Source: Hypomesus transpacificus (Eukaryota > Chordata > Actinopteri > Osmeriformes > Osmeridae). Taken from it: a stretch of DNA of 64,000 nucleotides. How positions within the stretch are numbered: position 1 is the stretch's first letter; the number at the start of each line of letters is the position of its first letter. The notes beneath the pieces were generated by a model, which was not told the origin of the DNA, did not search any database, and saw only the letters and a list, made by a program, of their open reading frames with translations. The position numbers and the translations under genes are program-made. This document shows, piece by piece, positions 60,601 through 64,000 of the stretch. The stretch lies in contig NC_061064.1 of the NCBI RefSeq assembly GCF_021917145.1, forward strand, positions 6,154,091 to 6,218,090. Direction: 5' to 3'.

Positions 60601-63600
60601 TAATAGCCCAACTCCCTAACCGCTCAGCCATCTGACCCCCCAGACATACTGACATACAGTACATGGAGATGAAGCGTTTGACACACCCCTAATGAGGTTC
60701 TAAAGGGTAAGTGATCTTTGATACCTTTATATGGGTGAGCCATGATAGGGTGGGTGCACTTTGTGTAACGCAGCGAGCAATTTCAAAAGGTCACCAGACT
60801 TCCGATGGCATTTTTACGGGTGAGGAGTTAATATAGTCAGTGAATGCGAGATGTCTAGTGCACAGTTTGTAGGCCTATCTGTTGGTTGAGGGCCGAGGCT
60901 TGACTATATCCCTAGCTTCTAAAAACAACAACAAATAGAGGGTGGAGAATGACCAACAGTCACAGGGGGAAAAAAGGTTATAGGCAACAGGTTGCCTAAA
61001 TACAACTGTAGCATGCCAATTCAGTCTCACAAGCCAACAGAGTCCTTTTATTGATTTAGAACTCTTCAGAAAGTCCTTCCCCATTCGGAGGTTTGTGTCT
61101 AGAAGATCAATAGGAAACCACTCTGATAATACTTCAAATCAAGGGTAAAATAAAACTGGATTACAATTTGAAGAGTGCCATCTCATCGATTATTCATGGG
61201 TTGAATTTCGGAACGGCCTGTGTGATCGACGGCATGTGCTTGTCTACATTCATTTGCGGATGCCAGGGACGATAGTTAACGTTAGCAATAGTGTCGTTTG
61301 CCGGGAACGCTAGTGTGGGCTCGTGTCTGTCTGGGGGGCCCTAAATGGAAAATGGTAGGCTCTCCTGCCAAAGTAAATTCCTTGTCTGTGCAAACTTTCA
61401 TGGCGAATAAACACCAATTCTGATTCTGATTCTAAGTCACTCACCAGGCTGTCCAGTCCCCCTCCCAGAAGATCCACAGCCCCCATCTGCATGGAGGACA
61501 CCTGGGGAACGTTGACGGGGGGCCCCAGGTCCAGGTTGAGCAGGTCCCCGAGGAGGTCCCCCTGGGAGGGGATGACCTGGGTCTGGTCCTGGGGGGGCGC
61601 CGGGCCCGCGCTCACGGGGCTCTCGCCTGTGTCGATGCTGAGGCGGGAGACAGAATGGGAAAGCAACCTTGGCAGGGCGGCCAACCGTGCCACGCTGTGG
61701 CACGACGGCTACTGTGCGAGAACCAAAAAACGGCCCAAAGCCCATGAAGGCTTCACAAGACAGGTCATTCACCAAGGGGCCTTACTTCTAGACAGAGGGT
61801 TACATTCTCTTAGGGGGTTAGATCCAACAGTATTATACAAGGAACACAACCATTTTAACCCCCGAAAATCCTCACAAATATGACATTCCAGGTTGTGTGT
61901 GTCTCTCTCTCTCTTTCTCAGCGCGTCCCTCCAGCCCTACCTGCCGTGCTGGATGGGCAGGTGTTTGCGGTGGATGCCGTGGCTGCCCTCCACAAAGGCG
62001 TTGGGGGGCTTGTGGTAGACGGAGGCCAGCGAGCCGATGTGGCAGATGAGCTCGTCCAGCAGGGTGGGCTCGATCAGGTCCGTCTCCTCCGAGATCAGGG
62101 GCTTCTCCGACAGCACCACCTCCTTGGCCGTCACGGGGTCGGTGGAGAGCAGGCGCCAGTAGATGTAGCCTCGGTCGCGCAGGTCGGGGTTGTCCGAATC
62201 CTGAGGTAAAACATTGACGAAAACCCCACCCCCAAAAAAGACGATGAGGTGAAATATGAATAAATATTTGAGGTAAAAATCCAAAACTGGACGGCGAGCT
62301 TGTGTGAGGTCCCTACGTGTCCTCCTGTCTAGCCGTCTAGGCGTGCCCCGCTCACCTGCGTAGCAAGACTTAGAACCTGCTGCACCAGCTCCTGAGTCTC
62401 AGATGGCTTCTTGAGGAACAGCTTGACGATGGCGGTCAGCAAGGTGAGCTGGACCTGAAACGCACGCCACAAAAAAAGAAATTATCTGACCTGCCCCGGC
62501 GTTAACAACCCCTTGTCCAACAAATCCGGTCATTTGGTCGGGCCTCAGAGCTCTTGCTCGTTAAAAGTATGCGATCGAAAGGAGAGACCGAGGGCCAACC
62601 TATAAGCCTTTAGGGACACGGGCACTGCAACGGAGACGAACGTCTTCATTCCCCTGGTCTCAAATCCCCCTAAAAACGCCTCGAACACACTCAGAGAGCC
62701 ACATCGTTTCCCTGCATGGTCGGGAGGCAACAGACCTGGGTGCTCTCGTCGTGGAAGCCCTCCAGGAAGCTCTCCAGCAGCTCGTCGGCGTTGTCGATCC
62801 TCTCGGCGTACTCGCCCACGATCCAGATCATGGCGGCGCGCGCGTCCGGTTCGTCCAGGGAGTCCAGGTTCTCACAGAGCGTGGCGATGATGCTCTCGTA
62901 CCTGAGGGAGGGAGGGGTTGGGGGTTGGGAGGGTAGATGCATCATCCGGCTTAGGTCATCATGCGCTTACCGTAGTGTGAATACACTTTCTGCGGGACCG
63001 AGACAGGCCTGAAGGGGTTCGGGGCAGCGTGGTCAACGGGTTACCGTGTAAAAGCCCAACTTCATACCGCGGAAGGAATTCAGTCCCTTCACTTATAAAC
63101 ATAACCTAATCTTAACCACTTATAAACTAAACCTAAAGCCTGCCTATGGCAGCAAGCAGGAAATAACGGCATGCCTCGGGTGATGTCACGCACTTGTTGG
63201 GGTACTTGCGGAAGATGTCCCTGATGACCACGATTGCCTCCTGGACAACGTAGTTGACCTTGGTCTGGATCAGGTCCAGCAGCGTGCTGACGCAGCGCTC
63301 GGCAGATTGCTGTAAGGGGGCCGAGAGACAACAGTAAACTGATTGTATGCATACCGGAGGATGTGGCAGAAACTGATCGTGCAACGTTATCATGTGTTCC
63401 TTTAATTGTATCATGACTGTTTCACACTGCGGGAGGATGTTTCCTCGTGACTCAGTCTGAAAGCTGGGTTTCATTGATTTAACCAGACTTCCCAAAAAAA
63501 CATGTCCTCCATGCGTCCTCTAATGCTAGACTGGAACAGCGGACTGAAGCGGGAGGAAGCTGGTTGGGTGGGGCATACAGATGGAGGAGGACTTTTTGGA

Positions 63601-63766
63601 TCTCTGTTGGTGTGGGACTGCAGGGGGCATTGTCCTGGCCTGCGATGCCTTCTGTGCTGGGGGTCATTACCTCCACTTTGATGGCACAGCGCCCGATGGC
63701 CCTCACCGCCTTCCGCACAAAGTCGACGTCCACCTCTGTGGCGTACTCCTTCAGCTCGGCCAGGAC
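45050..63766 (-). CDS. ap2b1: AP-2 complex subunit beta (Ap2b1), C-terminal 600 residues; 5' exons outside the window
   Basis: Ap2b1 is the beta2-adaptin of the AP-2 clathrin adaptor at the plasma membrane. Fourteen exons (plus coordinates, transcript order): 63766-63671, 63309-63194, 62901-62736, 62454-62356, 62200-61941, 61637-61445, 55973-55932, 55462-55310, 53920-53775, 53491-53362, 51118-51034, 50889-50803, 47473-47319 and 45124-45050; 1803 nt, all phases joining. About 350 N-terminal residues are missing. The visible trunk HEAT repeats are almost identical to human. The hinge holds the clathrin box LLNLD (61543-61529), then a Gly-rich linker. The two-lobed ear ends [23 protein letters not shown]. 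The 42-nt exon at 55973-55932 ([14 protein letters not shown]) equals the optional 14-residue insert of human. The intron after exon 53775-53920 starts with GC instead of GT. Confidence 0.97.
45866..46065 (+). mobile_element. tRNA-derived SINE in the last ap2b1 intron
   Basis: The head has a pol III box A (TGGCTGAGCGGG) and box B (AGTTCGATTACC). The middle reads CCTTGGGCAAGGCACTTCAC, and the tail is the teleost consensus ending AAGAGCGTCTGCTAAATGAC. AGACTG on both sides (45860-45865 and 46066-46071) may be the target duplication. Confidence 0.85.
48976..49416 (+). CDS. Unrecognised intronless ORF, single-pass membrane protein of 146 residues, nested in ap2b1
   Basis: I do not recognise this protein. 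The ATG has a strong Kozak context (A at -3, G at +4) and the frame is open for 53 more codons upstream. Residues about 59-82 (starting [19 protein letters not shown]) form one hydrophobic segment with GxxxG-like spacing, followed by basic YRKVK. This predicts a single membrane span with the C-terminus inside. Residues 112-146 ([20 protein letters not shown]) look like a charged amphipathic helix or coiled coil. It lies antisense in the ap2b1 intron between 47473 and 50803 and has no introns. It ends about 510 bases before an AATAAA (49931-49936) that is part of a repeated tail. It may be a retrocopy, or the coding part of a non-autonomous retroelement, or a domesticated gene. I cannot choose. 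Confidence 0.55.
   Translation: MELISGSLNAIDTIFSKRSSGSGEPKCPDGTFAAGYTMDAWDNWRVVCLAALSVEDVEDIFIFGTMITGFLLCGLGGWLVYRKVKETAAAIKSPLRLPDLIETVGRAVGALTVNLQQNREYNRDKFAAQQRRFEDLEAFLKGGREN
49878..49950 (+). mobile_element. Retrotransposon-like 3' tail downstream of the nested ORF
   Basis: From GGTAGGCTCTCCTGCCAAAT through CTGTGCAAACTTTCATGGCC and AATAAA to a short CAATT repeat, this matches the segment at 61354-61432 at about nine bases in ten. A tail with a poly(A) signal and terminal pentamer repeats is typical of non-LTR elements and their SINE partners. Confidence 0.6.
51600..51622. repeat. (CA)n microsatellite
   Basis: About eleven CA units following a short CT run, in an ap2b1 intron. Confidence 0.9.
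54750..54769. repeat. (TA)n microsatellite
   Basis: Ten TA units in an AT-rich ap2b1 intron. A shorter (TA)n is at about 59409-59422. Confidence 0.85.
60330..60378 (-). repeat. SINE tail fragment
   Basis: The reverse complement of the consensus tail (GCGTCTGCTAAATGACTAAA) is present with an extra TAGTCATT repeat at its end. No box A or B is attached. It is a second, truncated copy beside the full SINE at 60450-60641. Confidence 0.65.
60450..60641 (-). mobile_element. tRNA-derived SINE in an ap2b1 intron
   Basis: On the minus strand: box A TGGCTGAGCGGT, box B GGTTCGATTCCCG (perfect), then CCTTGGGCAAGGCACTTCAC, and a tail CTCTGGATAAGAGTATCTGC. It is the same family as the copy at 45866 but in the opposite orientation. 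Confidence 0.88.
61354..61432 (+). mobile_element. 5'-truncated copy of the nested-ORF element tail
   Basis: This segment aligns with 49878-49950 from GGTAGGCTCTCCTGCCAAAG to AATAAACACCAATTC and ends in three TGATTC-like units. Nothing resembling the ORF precedes it. The pattern fits 5' truncation during target-primed reverse transcription. It ends 12 bases before the ap2b1 hinge exon. Confidence 0.65.
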
Positions 63767-64000
63767 CTGAGGAGAGCGAGGAACGTTCCGGAATCAGAGG
63801 ACACATTCGCATGCATGCCCAAACAAGCCCAGCGCATGGCAACAGAATCTTTATCAGCAAGTGGAAACTAACATTCACAGGTCTGAGGATTCATAGCCGT
63901 TTCCGTAAACAGACCGTGCAATTACGACAAGCCTTGCCCAATCCTCCTGCCAACCCTGCCCCCAATCAGTTTACTCTACGGACTTCTCGAGATAGGCTTG

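Larger units (their letters stand above)
55974..61444 (-). other. ap2b1: Large ap2b1 intron
   Basis: This 5.5 kb intron lies between the hinge exon and the 42-nt optional exon. Apart from SINE pieces near 60330-60641 and the repeat tail at 61354-61432, I see no exon, hairpin RNA or gene. It is AT-rich with scattered conserved-looking blocks that I cannot name. Confidence 0.6.

Noticed and set aside
63181-63194. Second apparent GC donor in ap2b1 (AAGT then gcgtga)
   Set aside because: Moving the border two bases upstream gives AACAA with a GT donor (gtgcgt), and the acceptor G completes AAG-TAC, so the intron is canonical.

Overview
This window is vertebrate nuclear DNA, most likely from a ray-finned fish. 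The genes are split by canonical GT-AG introns, the proteins read as clear orthologues of human genes, and the intergenic DNA carries tRNA-derived SINEs with the usual teleost tail, small inverted-repeat DNA transposons and many (GT)n/(CT)n/C-run microsatellites. There is no operon structure, rRNA, CRISPR array or bacterial signal. I cannot name the species. All coordinates come from reading splice sites and protein homology by eye.

Layout, left to right. (1) rad51c, minus strand, 5' five coding exons (190-1941), running off the left edge. (2) tex14, plus strand (2927-13744), head-to-head with rad51c across about 1 kb. (3) ska2, minus strand (14746-17991), tail-to-tail with tex14. Its first intron holds three microRNA hairpins on the host strand: mir-454, mir-301 and mir-130. 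(4) mdh2, plus strand (19028-22898), head-to-head with ska2. (5) gas2l2, plus strand (24030-32722). (6) rasl10b, minus strand (36044-40353), with a probable non-coding first exon near 41973-42000. (7) ap2b1, minus strand (45050-63766), the 3' fourteen coding exons, running off the right edge. Nested in one ap2b1 intron on the opposite strand is an unrecognised intronless 146-residue membrane-protein ORF (48976-49416). Its 3' end is a repeat tail found again at 61354-61432.

The order combines two blocks that in human both lie on chromosome 17 (RAD51C/TEX14/SKA2-MIR301A-MIR454 at 17q22; GAS2L2-RASL10B-AP2B1 at 17q12), with mdh2 (human 7q11) between them. The genes do not form one pathway: DNA repair (rad51c), germ-cell bridges (tex14), kinetochore (ska2), mitochondrial metabolism (mdh2), cytoskeletal cross-linking and cilia (gas2l2), small GTPase (rasl10b) and clathrin endocytosis (ap2b1).

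Splice phase checks support the models. The summed exons of mdh2 (1014 nt), gas2l2 (3072 nt), ska2 (678 nt) and rasl10b (618 nt) give single open frames ending in stops, and the ap2b1 part (1803 nt) and rad51c part (780 nt) stay in frame. tex14 has two places where phases do not join, so its model is incomplete. The most interesting items are the nested membrane ORF with its retrotransposon-like tail, a Ska2 about 100 residues longer than human SKA2, the microRNA trio, and a shortened CEP55-binding motif in Tex14.
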